Source: a virus
Strand: one strand, 5' to 3'
IMG/VR virus record: IMGVR_UViG_3300033144_006256
Span: 20,645 to 84,644 of that record
Length of the DNA stretch: 64,000 nt
The notes beneath the pieces are model-generated. The model had not been told where the DNA came from and did no database searches. It saw nothing but the letters and a program-made list of their open reading frames with translations. This document shows positions 22,098-28,670 of this stretch, piece by piece. A program made the position numbers and the translations under genes. The number at the start of each line of letters is the position of its first letter. Positions within the stretch are counted from its first letter, which is position 1.

Positions 22098-22191
22098 ATG
22101 AATATAGAAAAAAAATAAAGAGAATATAAAGTTAAATGATATTTCTAGTAGCAAAGTATTTAAAAATTACCTTAGTGAAATAATAAAAATT
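22098..22191 (+). pseudogene. Short ORF split at an A8 run, in front of a methyltransferase
   Basis: ATG 22098 closes at 22118 after 6 codons. Deleting one A from the A8 run at 22108-22115 opens a frame that runs, without a stop, into the methyltransferase beginning at 22192. The 22192 ATG has no ribosome site, while ATG 22098 has the usual AAGATAAAAAAT context. Third case of the same defect. Confidence 0.35.
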
Positions 22192-23022
22192 ATGAAAAAT
22201 AAAATTATACAAGGTGAAGCATTAGAAGAATTAAAAAAACTTCCAGATGAAAGTGTCAATATGTGTATTACGAGTCCACCTTATTGGACTTTAAGAGATT
22301 ACGGAGTTGAAAGGCAACTAGGGTTAGAGCCAAATTTTAATATTTATATTACTAATCTCTGTAATATTTTTGATGAGGTTAAAAGAGTATTAAAAAAAGA
22401 AGGAACTTGTTGGGTTATTTTAGGAGATACATATATGACACAAAAAAGAAAATTGCCTGATAAATGCCTCTGTCAAATTCCATCCCGCTTTGCAATAGAA
22501 ATGACAAATAGAGGTTGGATATTAAGAAATGAATTGATATGGCACAAATCAAACTGTATGTCCTCATCAGTAAAAGATAGATTTACAGTAGATTTTGAAA
22601 AGATATTTTTCTTTGTTAAGGGTAAAAAATATTATTTTGAAACGCAATATGAACCGATGAATGATAAAAGTAAAGAAAGATATAAATATAACTTTACTGG
22701 GAATAAAAATAATGATGGTAAACTTACATTGCAAGAACCAAAGGGGAAATCAATACAATCAAATAAAGGTAGAAATAAACGCTGTGTTTGGAAAATTACA
22801 ACTAAATCATATAAAGAAGCACACTTTGCAACATACCCAGAAAAACTTATAGAGACACCTATATTAGTTGGTTGTCCAGAAAATGGGATAATTCTTGACC
22901 CATTTTTCGGTGCAGGAACAACAGGAGTAGCTTGTAAAAACCTTAATCGTAGATTTATAGGTATAGAAAAAGATAAAGAATATTTTAAAATAGCAGAAGC
23001 GAGAATAAAATCAACACCATAA
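22192..23022 (+). CDS. DNA methyltransferase (beta class, TSPPYW)
   Basis: 276 residues. Motif IV ITSPPYW at residues 26-32 and motif [14 protein letters not shown] at about 234-246, then [18 protein letters not shown]. The SPPY form is typical of N4-cytosine enzymes, although N6-adenine members exist. It contains the usual long middle segment with target recognition ([16 protein letters not shown]). The start at ATG 22192 fits the family N-terminus ([19 protein letters not shown]). Likely anti-restriction. Confidence 0.85.
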   Translation: MKNKIIQGEALEELKKLPDESVNMCITSPPYWTLRDYGVERQLGLEPNFNIYITNLCNIFDEVKRVLKKEGTCWVILGDTYMTQKRKLPDKCLCQIPSRFAIEMTNRGWILRNELIWHKSNCMSSSVKDRFTVDFEKIFFFVKGKKYYFETQYEPMNDKSKERYKYNFTGNKNNDGKLTLQEPKGKSIQSNKGRNKRCVWKITTKSYKEAHFATYPEKLIETPILVGCPENGIILDPFFGAGTTGVACKNLNRRFIGIEKDKEYFKIAEARIKSTP

Positions 23023-23075
23023 CCGCTGTTTTAAAAGAGTTTAACCTTAAATAAATAACAAGAAAGGATAAAAAT

Positions 23076-23546
23076 ATGAATATGGATAAAAAAGAAATTC
23101 AAAAAAGAGTTTTACAAAATGGGGAACCATTAGACTTAGATAAATTTACTTGGGATAAAGATACTAAAACATTTTCAAGTTTAGAAGATAATTTAGTACT
23201 TGATTTTAATGGTATAGATTACTGTGTTTTTTCTGCTGGCTCTGACTGTGTTTTCAAAACTGGCTCTGGTTGTATCTTCAAAACTGGCTCTAACTGTGTT
23301 TTTGATACTGGCTCTGGCTGTGTTTTTTCTACTAGCTCTTACTGTATTTTTTCTACTGGTTTTAACTGTGCAGTAGTTAGAAGAGATGTTTATGGAGTTA
23401 TAGAATTAAAAGAAAATCAGAAAATTAAATTAAATGGATGGAATATTAAAGGTTATAAAATCCTAGATGAGGAAGAAAAATCTCTATCTGGCAAAAAAGT
23501 AAAAGTAGAACTAGACGGTAAAAGTTATACAGCTACTATCGATTAA
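23076..23546 (+). CDS. Protein with tandem CVFxTGSx repeats
   Basis: 156 residues. Residues about 48-103 hold six to seven 8-residue repeats of the form C-[VI]-F-x-T-G-[SF]-x. Regular Cys and Phe spacing points to a short beta-solenoid with stacked cysteines. The C-terminal part (ENQKIKLNGWNIKGYKI) is a small beta domain. I know similar repeats only from uncharacterised phage proteins. The DNA of the repeats (ACTGGCTCT units) is itself repetitive and prone to copy-number change. Confidence 0.6.
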   Translation: MNMDKKEIQKRVLQNGEPLDLDKFTWDKDTKTFSSLEDNLVLDFNGIDYCVFSAGSDCVFKTGSGCIFKTGSNCVFDTGSGCVFSTSSYCIFSTGFNCAVVRRDVYGVIELKENQKIKLNGWNIKGYKILDEEEKSLSGKKVKVELDGKSYTATID

Positions 23547-23560
23547 TAAATTAAATAAAT

Positions 23561-23734
23561 ATGGATAAGAAATTAATATACAATTATAAAGAATTATACG
23601 ACCCATTAGATGATATTACTTTTAGTTCAGAACTGCTAATCAGAAAATTAAATAAAAGAGAATACCTCAATAATGATGAAAGAGAATTATTGATAGAAGC
23701 AATTGAAGTGTGCGTTAATCTTTTAAAATGTTAG
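23561..23734 (+). CDS. Hypothetical protein, 57 aa
   Basis: MDKKLIYNYKELYDPLDDI and a helical rest ending VCVNLLKC. The next gene starts in its last codons. Unknown. Confidence 0.5.
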   Translation: MDKKLIYNYKELYDPLDDITFSSELLIRKLNKREYLNNDERELLIEAIEVCVNLLKC

Positions 23735-23808
23735 ATTATATTATTGCAATTGGGTTATTAACTTTATTTTTTGGAAGTATTTTAGCTGTAATTTTAGGGG
23801 GGGGGTAA
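23728..23808 (+). CDS. Very small membrane peptide, 26 aa
   Basis: MLDYIIAIGLLTLFFGSILA then VILGGG. Its last three Gly codons are a G9 run (23797-23805) that also serves as ribosome site of the next gene. Confidence 0.4.
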   Translation: MLDYIIAIGLLTLFFGSILAVILGGG

Positions 23809-23809
23809 A

Positions 23810-23995
23810 ATGGATAAGCAAGAAATGAATATAAAAATAATGACAGATTATCGCTTAGCATTAGAAGAAATATTTAGAAATGTTAGAAATTTAGACGAAG
23901 ATAGATTAGTAGAATTAGATATTAATAGTGCCTTTTTAAAAGAAGAAGAAATACAATTAGTTTGGAAAAGTATTTTCAAAAAAAGAAGAAGATAA
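23810..23995 (+). CDS. Hypothetical protein, 61 aa
   Basis: Charged helical protein (KIMTDYRLALEEIFRNVRNL). ATG two bases after the previous stop, behind a G9 run. Followed by a terminator. Confidence 0.5.
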   Translation: MDKQEMNIKIMTDYRLALEEIFRNVRNLDEDRLVELDINSAFLKEEEIQLVWKSIFKKRRR

Positions 23996-23998
23996 TAA

Positions 23999-24021
23999 AA
24001 GGAGGCATAAGTTGCCTCCTT
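23999..24021 (+). terminator. Hairpin terminator overlapping the next promoter
   Basis: AAGGAGGCA 23999-24007 / TGCCTCCTT 24013-24021 with 5-nt loop; a T5 tract follows within the promoter spacer. Confidence 0.7.
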
Positions 24022-24048
24022 GACTTTTTCATAAAAAAAGCGTATAAT
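24020..24048 (+). promoter_or_regulatory. Sigma-70 promoter for the ParB/MT-A70 gene
   Basis: TTGACT 24020-24025, 17 bp, TATAAT 24043-24048. A palindrome at 24061-24073 covers about +7 to +19. Confidence 0.85.
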
Positions 24049-24060
24049 TACAACATAAAC

Positions 24061-24073
24061 TATAACGGTTATA
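24061..24073. promoter_or_regulatory. Palindrome TATAACGGTTATA between promoter and ATG
   Basis: Perfect 13-bp palindrome placed just after the predicted transcription start and 3 bases before ATG 24077: the clearest operator-like placement in the window. Confidence 0.65.
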
Positions 24074-24076
24074 ACT

Positions 24077-24943
24077 ATGAAAATCAATCAAATAAAAGTT
24101 TGTAAAAGGTTTAGAAAAGATCTTGGTGACTTAGAAGAATTAAAAAAATCAATTAAAGAAATAGGGCTTTTACAACCAATAGTTGTTGATGAAAATAATA
24201 ATTTAATAGCTGGACAAAGAAGATTACAAGCATTTAAAGAATTAAGTATCACTGATATAGATGTGAATATAATAAAAATAGATAGTAGTTTAAAAGGTGA
24301 ATATGATGAAAATGTTATAAGGAAACAATTTACACCGACAGAGGGGGTTAAAATATGGGAAGCAATGAAAAGTTATCAGGGGAAAAATCAATATACACAA
24401 GAGGATGTGTCCAATTTGGACACAAGCAAAAAAAGAGATAGGGCAGCTAAAGCAACAAAGATAGGAAGAACAAATCTTTCAAAGGCAAAACAAGTTATAG
24501 AATATGGGGATAAGGATATAATAAAAGAAATGGATAAAACCGAGAATATTAGTGGAGCATACAGTAAAATTAAAACAGCAAAAACACTAGCAGATATTGA
24601 ACAACAAAAAAAAGATATAGCAAGTGGCAAAATAAAACTTCCAGAAGGTGTATTTGAAAATATAGTTGTAGATCCGCCTTGGGATTACAAATCAGAATAT
24701 AATGCAGAAACACGAAGATCAGCTAATAAATATCCACCAATGACGTTAGAAGAAATAGAAAATATTAAATTACCATTAGCGGATGATTGTATATTATGGT
24801 TTTGGACAACACAAGCATTTATCTTTGAAGCTAAAAGAATACTTGATAATTGGGGTTTTGATTATAAAGGAATGTTAATTTGGGATAAAGGGCAAATGGG
24901 TCAAGGTTATTGGCTAAGAATGCAATGTGAGTTCTGTGATTAG
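24077..24943 (+). CDS. ParB-like N-terminus fused to a truncated MT-A70 adenine methyltransferase
   Basis: 288 residues. Residues 1-60 show a ParB/Srx-type domain (IGLLQPIVVDENNN, LIAGQRRLQAFKEL). A helical middle follows, then MT-A70: VVDPPWDYKSEY at about 196-207 (DPPW catalytic motif), DDCILWFWTTQAF, and MLIWDKGQMGQGYWLR. The MT-A70 core normally continues about 40 residues past this, but here it stops at QCEFCD. The DNA then passes directly into the end of a cytosine methyltransferase in another frame, so the 3' end was lost by deletion. Activity is doubtful. Confidence 0.75.
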   Translation: MKINQIKVCKRFRKDLGDLEELKKSIKEIGLLQPIVVDENNNLIAGQRRLQAFKELSITDIDVNIIKIDSSLKGEYDENVIRKQFTPTEGVKIWEAMKSYQGKNQYTQEDVSNLDTSKKRDRAAKATKIGRTNLSKAKQVIEYGDKDIIKEMDKTENISGAYSKIKTAKTLADIEQQKKDIASGKIKLPEGVFENIVVDPPWDYKSEYNAETRRSANKYPPMTLEEIENIKLPLADDCILWFWTTQAFIFEAKRILDNWGFDYKGMLIWDKGQMGQGYWLRMQCEFCD

Positions 24944-25253
24944 ATTTTTTAAACAAGGGGTAAATGCATCTGATTTATTTAATGGTAATTATTTTAATAC
25001 AAGAAGATTAGCTTTAAATAAACCAGCACCAACAATTACAAAAACTAAAGCATTATTACATCCGACAGAAGACAGATGGCTTACAATAGAAGAATGTAAA
25101 GCTATATCAACTTTCCCAAAAGATTTCAAATTTATTGGCTCATATAATAACCAATGGGCAAGAATAAGGAATGCTGTTATGCCAAAATTTATGGAAGCGA
25201 TTGCGTTACATATTAAAAAAGAAATATTAGAAAAATACTATGAAAACAATTAA
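24927..25253 (+). pseudogene. C-terminal remnant of a C5-cytosine DNA methyltransferase
   Basis: About 105 residues matching only the last quarter of Dcm-type enzymes: NGNYFNTRRLALNKPAPTIT, LLHPTEDRWLTIEECKAIS, TFPKDFKFIG, NQWARIRNAVMPKFMEAIA. The PCQ catalytic loop and SAM-binding motifs are missing. A GTG at 24927 and an overlap with the truncated MT-A70 gene may allow translation, but catalysis is impossible alone. The junction lies near 24940. Confidence 0.75.
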
Positions 25254-25422
25254 CCTTATATGCCAACAATGTGGCACAAAACTATTAAAACAACCACAGA
25301 ACATAAATAAGAGGCAACAACCTTTTTCTACTTGGTATAATGGCTTTTGTGATGTATGTGGTAAAGAAAAAACAGTGACTGAAAACCGTGATTTTGGCTA
25401 TTTAAAAGAAAAAAATGATTAA
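25240..25422 (+). CDS. Zinc-ribbon protein, 60 aa
   Basis: CQQCGTKLL and CDVCGKEKT pairs form a zinc ribbon. Start overlaps the remnant gene by 14 bases. Similar to small phage zinc ribbons with unknown roles. Confidence 0.55.
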   Translation: MKTINLICQQCGTKLLKQPQNINKRQQPFSTWYNGFCDVCGKEKTVTENRDFGYLKEKND

Positions 25423-25565
25423 CTATAAAAACAAATATCCATTATCTACCCTTAATACTTAATAAAATAACAGATATAGAAATAATGGGTAATAATCATT
25501 CAACAGAGCAAGGAATACAATATAAGCATATTAGAAACGCAATTAATAATATAATAGAAAGTTAA
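25414..25565 (+). pseudogene. Possible frameshifted small gene
   Basis: ATG 25414 reads MINYKNKYPLSTLNT then stops. Another frame, open from 25419 to TAA 25563 without a usual start, reads NKITDIEIMGNNHSTEQGI and ends NNIIES (an ATG at 25485 gives 26 residues). The two can be joined by one shift near 25458. Weak evidence. Confidence 0.3.
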
Positions 25566-25570
25566 AAAAT

Positions 25571-25675
25571 ATGAAAACTAAAAAACCTTGTCCAAGTTCA
25601 AAAATCCGTTCTAAAGGTAAAGGACGTGGGTTAGGTATAGGAAAAGGTAAGGGACCGATAGGAAGAAGAAAATAA
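25571..25675 (+). CDS. Ultra-basic Gly/Lys/Arg peptide, 34 aa
   Basis: MKTKKPCPSSKIRSK followed by GKGRGLGIGKGKGPIGRRK. Almost no acidic or hydrophobic residues; likely binds DNA or RNA. Immediately followed by a palindrome at 25678. Confidence 0.45.
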   Translation: MKTKKPCPSSKIRSKGKGRGLGIGKGKGPIGRRK

Positions 25676-25677
25676 CT

Positions 25678-25691
25678 TATAACCTGTTATA
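25678..25691. promoter_or_regulatory. Palindrome TATAACCTGTTATA
   Basis: Exact inverse-orientation copy of TATAACAGGTTATA, flanked by one more paired base on each side. It lies 39 bases before the ATG at 25731. Confidence 0.6.
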
Positions 25692-25730
25692 ACTTTAATA
25701 AATTAAAAAAAACATATAGTAAAGGATAAA

Positions 25731-25886
25731 ATGCCTACTGTATCAGAAGAAAAGAAAAAAGAATATTTAGCACTTATAAGAAGATTATTAGTTATGAATC
25801 CAAATATAACTGTTTTAGGTATTCAATCAGCATTAGAAAATAGTAAAAATAGTTTTAATCGATTTTTTTATAAAAATATGTTATAA
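25731..25886 (+). pseudogene. Truncated paralogue of the 26657 gene
   Basis: 51 residues. The first 35 (SEEKKKEYLALIRRLLVMNP, ITVLGIQSALENSK) align with the start of the 26657 protein (SEEKKNQFMEYIRRLLVMSP, ISILSIQESLEKSK), then the frame runs into unrelated sequence and stops. It stands directly before the homing endonuclease, with the intact copy after it, as expected when a homing endonuclease invades a gene. Confidence 0.7.
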
Positions 25887-25895
25887 TATATTTAT

Positions 25896-25947
25896 AGGGA
25901 CGAGAAATATTTTTTATGCCTGCCAATGGCTCGTCCCTGAGGTAGGC
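25896..25947 (+). ncRNA. H-type pseudoknot upstream of homing endonuclease
   Basis: Stem 1 AGGGACGAG 25896-25904 / CTCGTCCCT 25930-25938. Stem 2 GCCTGCC 25918-25924 (in loop 1) / GGTAGGC 25941-25947 (one G.U). Junction of two bases. Stem 2 and the junction bury TGAGGTAGG, the only ribosome-site-like sequence before ATG 25964. Confidence 0.6.
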
Positions 25948-25963
25948 TTTTAAGTATATTATT

Positions 25964-26652
25964 ATGCCATCAGGAGTTTATAAAAGAAGTGAATTAGAAA
26001 AAAATAGATTATATAATAATCTAAAATATAGTATTAGGGTTGGTATGACTGGCAAAAAGCATTCAGAGCATTCAAAAAAGAAGATGAGTAATTCTAAATT
26101 AGGTAAGCATTATTCGACAAGGACTGAGTTTAAAAAAGGTAACCCACCGTGGAATAAAGGCAAAAAATTATCAGATGAATATAGAAAAAAATTAAGTGAA
26201 TCACATAAGGGGTTGCAATCTTATTGGAAAGGCAGAAAAAGAGGAGCGATGTCAGATGAATGGAAAAGAAAAATATCAGAAGCTAATAGGGGGGGGCTAA
26301 AGGGAACGCTTGGAAAGGTGGTATAACAAAAAAACATTTTGCAGAAAGAAATAATGTTGAAATTAAAATTTGGAAGGCTAATATTTTTAAAAAATATAAT
26401 TGGTCTTGTAGAAAATGTGGTAAAATAGGTGGTAGGTTGCAAGCCCACCATATATATAATTTTTCTAGTCACATTAATTTTAGATCTAAGATTGATAATG
26501 GTATATTACTATGCAACGAATGCCATAAAGAATTTCATAAAATATATAAAAGGGTAAATAATAATATAGAGCAAATAGATATTTTTATAAATGGTTATAA
26601 TACTATAAAACAGTTTTTAAGGGATAATTATAAAGAAATATTTTGTGATTAA
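25964..26652 (+). CDS. NUMOD3-HNH homing endonuclease, frameshifted at a G8 run
   Basis: The first frame (25964-26326) carries NUMOD3 repeats (GKKHSEHSKKKMSNSKLGK, NKGKKLSDEYRKKLSESHKG). The second, to 26652, continues GNAWKGGITKKHF and an HNH nuclease (CRKCGKIGGRLQAHHIYNF, NGILLCNECHKEFH). The break is at G8 26289-26296 and needs a -1 shift; a G-run of that kind is slippery. As written, only the DNA-binding part is made. It lies between a truncated and a full copy of the likely small terminase gene, and a pseudoknot precedes its start. Confidence 0.8.
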
Positions 26653-26656
26653 AAAT

Positions 26657-27148
26657 ATGCCAGCATATAGTGAAGAGAAAAAAAATCAATTTATGGAGTA
26701 TATTAGAAGGCTATTAGTTATGAGTCCTAATATTTCTATTTTATCAATACAAGAATCTCTTGAAAAAAGTAAAGGGATAAGGCTAGATAAAGATTATATA
26801 CATAAACTAAGAAACAAAATATTTGCAGAAAGAGCGAATAGGTATAATTATTATACTATAAAAAAATTGTTGCCAGAATATAGTGACGAAATAGAAATAA
26901 TTAAAAGTAGATTGTGGAGCATATTAAATAACAAAGATGCTGAAGATAGAGATAAAATTAGGGCTCTAAGTGAAATAAGAAATTCAAGTAAAGATTTACT
27001 AAACGCTATGGCTGATGCTGGCGTATTTACAAGGGAGATAGGAAAACTTGATACTGGTATGGCTGAAATAGTAAAGATGATTAAAGAATACTACCCTAAA
27101 AAAGAAATAAAGCCAGAAGATGTGCCAGGTGAAGCACCGCAGGAATAG
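26657..27148 (+). CDS. Probable terminase small subunit
   Basis: 163 residues. The N-terminal 60 residues are helical with a possible helix-turn-helix (NISILSIQESLEKSKGIRLD, KDYIHKLRNKIFAERANRY). The middle SRLWSILNNKDAEDRDKIRA, LSEIRNSSKDLLNAMADAG resembles the oligomerisation helices of phage small terminases. It lies 2.1 kb before the large subunit. TerS is inferred from architecture and position; a different DNA-binding protein is possible. Start ATG 26657 chosen over an in-frame codon at 26645. Confidence 0.5.
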   Translation: MPAYSEEKKNQFMEYIRRLLVMSPNISILSIQESLEKSKGIRLDKDYIHKLRNKIFAERANRYNYYTIKKLLPEYSDEIEIIKSRLWSILNNKDAEDRDKIRALSEIRNSSKDLLNAMADAGVFTREIGKLDTGMAEIVKMIKEYYPKKEIKPEDVPGEAPQE

Positions 27149-27150
27149 TG

Positions 27151-27181
27151 TTAGAAGCCCCAAAATTGCGTTCTAAGGGGT
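27151..27181 (+). terminator. Hairpin/pseudoknot after probable TerS
   Basis: TTAGAA 27151-27156 / TTCTAA 27171-27176 and GCCCC 27157-27161 / GGGGT 27177-27181 interlock; the GCCCC/GGGGT helix is followed by TTT and can act as a weak terminator. Confidence 0.4.
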
Positions 27182-27212
27182 TTTAAAGTAAAAAGTAATT
27201 ATAATATACATT

Positions 27213-27332
27213 ATGGAAAAAGAAACATTTGATGCAATAAGAATAATAATATCTTGTTTTGGCTTATCTGTCGCAATAATAGGATTTTTTTATGGAAGTA
27301 ATCACAGGATATACAGGGTTTATGGTTTTTAA
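27213..27332 (+). CDS. Small membrane protein, 39 aa
   Basis: MEKETFDAIR then one hydrophobic helix (IIISCFGLSVAIIGFFY). The next gene starts inside it in another frame, a nested pair of small membrane proteins. Confidence 0.4.
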   Translation: MEKETFDAIRIIISCFGLSVAIIGFFYGSNHRIYRVYGF

Positions 27333-27393
27333 TGCTTTGGCTATATTCGCTTGGAGTATTTATTTAAGAAAAATTTATATTGAAAATAAGTAG
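27292..27393 (+). CDS. Small membrane protein, 33 aa
   Basis: MEVITGYTGFMVFNALAIF then AWSIYLRKIYIENK; one helix. Overlaps the upstream gene by 41 bases in another frame. The nested layout recalls holin/antiholin or spanin pairs, without family proof. Confidence 0.4.
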   Translation: MEVITGYTGFMVFNALAIFAWSIYLRKIYIENK

Positions 27394-27452
27394 CTTATCT
27401 AAGCCAAAAGTGCTAATTCTATGGGGGGTTCATTTTACATAATAGTTAAAAT

Positions 27453-27518
27453 ATGAAACAAGAAGATTGGCAAAAAATATAAGGTTTATTAGAAAGGCAA
27501 AAAAATGAAAAAACATAA
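27453..27518 (+). pseudogene. Tiny gene with in-frame stop
   Basis: MKQEDWQKI, TAA (27480-27482), then GLLERQKNEKT in the same frame. Looks like a 21-residue peptide gene with a nonsense change. Weak. Confidence 0.2.
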
Positions 27519-27741
27519 TCCATATAAACTAACTATAGAAAAAATAGAAAACGGCTTTTTGCTAACCCATAATGAACAACTTGACGATGATTGGGTAAAA
27601 GAACGCAAGGAAGCAATCATAGAAGATGATGATGAAGAAAAAGAAATAGTAGCAGTGCTTCAACAAGTAGCTGAATATTTTGGTATTTATAATAGCAAAC
27701 ATAAAGAAAGAAATTTAGAGATAGGATTTAAAAAAAATTGA
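27505..27741 (+). CDS. Conserved phage hypothetical protein near terminase, 78 aa
   Basis: ENGFLLTHNEQ, an acidic stretch, then AVLQQVAEYFGIYNSKHKERN is the pattern of a small protein common before terminase genes in phages. AGAAAGG site. Function unknown. Confidence 0.6.
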   Translation: MKKHNPYKLTIEKIENGFLLTHNEQLDDDWVKERKEAIIEDDDEEKEIVAVLQQVAEYFGIYNSKHKERNLEIGFKKN

Positions 27742-27818
27742 TAAAGTATTTGATATAGTATATTGTTTTAGAATGATTAAAATTATTTGGTGAATATTGG
27801 GATAGTATGTGGTATTAA

Positions 27819-27891
27819 GCAGATGTAGTTTAACTGTTAAAACTATCATTCCAACAAAATGATTTTAGCGGTACAACTCCGTTCATCTGCA
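27819..27891 (+). tRNA. tRNA-like gene, degenerate (tRNA-Gly-like)
   Basis: Acceptor GCAGATG 27819-27825 pairs perfectly with CATCTGC 27884-27890, discriminator A. D arm GTTT/AAAC. Anticodon stem TCATT/AATGA with loop CCAACAA. T arm AGCGG/CCGTT with loop TACAACT in place of the usual TTCRANN. The GCAGATGTAGTTTAA start resembles tRNA-Gly(UCC), but position 33 is C instead of U and one extra base precedes the anticodon stem, so decoding is doubtful. It may be a tRNA-like structure or decoy. No encoded CCA. Confidence 0.5.
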
Positions 27892-27924
27892 CAGGTTTTT
27901 TAACATTAAATAAAGGAGGGAATA

Positions 27925-28419
27925 ATGACAATAATACCAGTAGTAATTATTGTATTAAAGAAATGTAACCATTTTGTATTAGTAGTTAATTCAACTAAAC
28001 TCAATGGAAAAGCATTCCCAGGTGGTAAAATTAAATTTGGTGAAACAATAAGAGAAGCAACAATGCGTGAAGCGAAAGAAGAATTAGGTATTGATGTTAA
28101 GGTTGAAAGAATAATCGGGTATGGTGAAATGATAACAGCTGGATATGCAGGTGATAGAAAATATTTATCATATGCAGAACTAAACGCACTGCCAGAAACA
28201 CAGAAAAGAAATTTTATTAATCCGTGTAGTAAAAAACATTATTTATTCTATACAGTCCTTTGTTCAAAGAAATTTAAGAATAGCAGAGTAGTATTGAATG
28301 AAGAAGCCACAGAATGTTTTTGGGTCACAATTAATGAGTTAGAAGAATGTGGGTTAAATGGAATTTGGGAACAGCCGATAGGACACATTAAACAATCAAT
28401 GTTTAAAAATCCATATTAG
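27925..28419 (+). CDS. NUDIX hydrolase
   Basis: 164 residues. Complete Nudix box: GGKIKFGETIREATMREAKE then ELGI (GX5EX7REUXEEXGU). Upstream FPGG is the usual lead-in. Hydrolyses a nucleoside diphosphate derivative; the substrate cannot be told. A good AAAGGAGGG site precedes the ATG. It lies alone between the tRNA-like gene and the non-coding region, so it might act on NDP-sugars used by the glycan cassette or on oxidised or capped nucleotides (inference). Confidence 0.85.
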   Translation: MTIIPVVIIVLKKCNHFVLVVNSTKLNGKAFPGGKIKFGETIREATMREAKEELGIDVKVERIIGYGEMITAGYAGDRKYLSYAELNALPETQKRNFINPCSKKHYLFYTVLCSKKFKNSRVVLNEEATECFWVTINELEECGLNGIWEQPIGHIKQSMFKNPY

Positions 28420-28501
28420 TTCTTTATCAAATAAGAAATATGGTATAACTGTTAAAAGAATACAAAGATTTTGTTTATAATACTTCCAATATTCTTAAAA
28501 G

Positions 28502-28534
28502 GGGGCGGAATGCTAATGATGCAATATCCGCCCC
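28502..28534 (+). terminator. Strong GC hairpin after NUDIX gene
   Basis: GGGGCGGA 28502-28509 / TCCGCCCC 28527-28534, flanked by AAGAATA / TATTCTT. No T-tract on either strand. May stabilise or end the early transcript. Confidence 0.5.
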
Positions 28535-28586
28535 AAAATACTAATATTTCCAAGTATTATTTAAGGTTTTGTTATTAGTTTTATAC

Positions 28587-28670
28587 TTCCGATACAAACT
28601 TCGCTACGCTCGTTGCTTTTGTATAAAACACCCTTCGCTACGCTACGGGGTTTTCTATCAAAAGCGGTTT
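28587..28670 (-). repeat. Dispersed GCGTAGCGAAG repeat, inverted, two units
   Basis: Read on the minus strand it contains AAAACCGCTT, a CCCCGTAGCGTAGCGAAG unit and a GAGCGTAGCGAAG unit followed by GTATCGGAA, matching the copy at 5538-5586. The plus-strand CACCC/GGGG pair inside could end rightward transcripts. Confidence 0.6.

Noticed and set aside
23250-23365. Possible CRISPR-like repeat array
   Set aside because: The units are in-frame 24-bp codon repeats of a protein with no spacers; no CRISPR array is present in the window.
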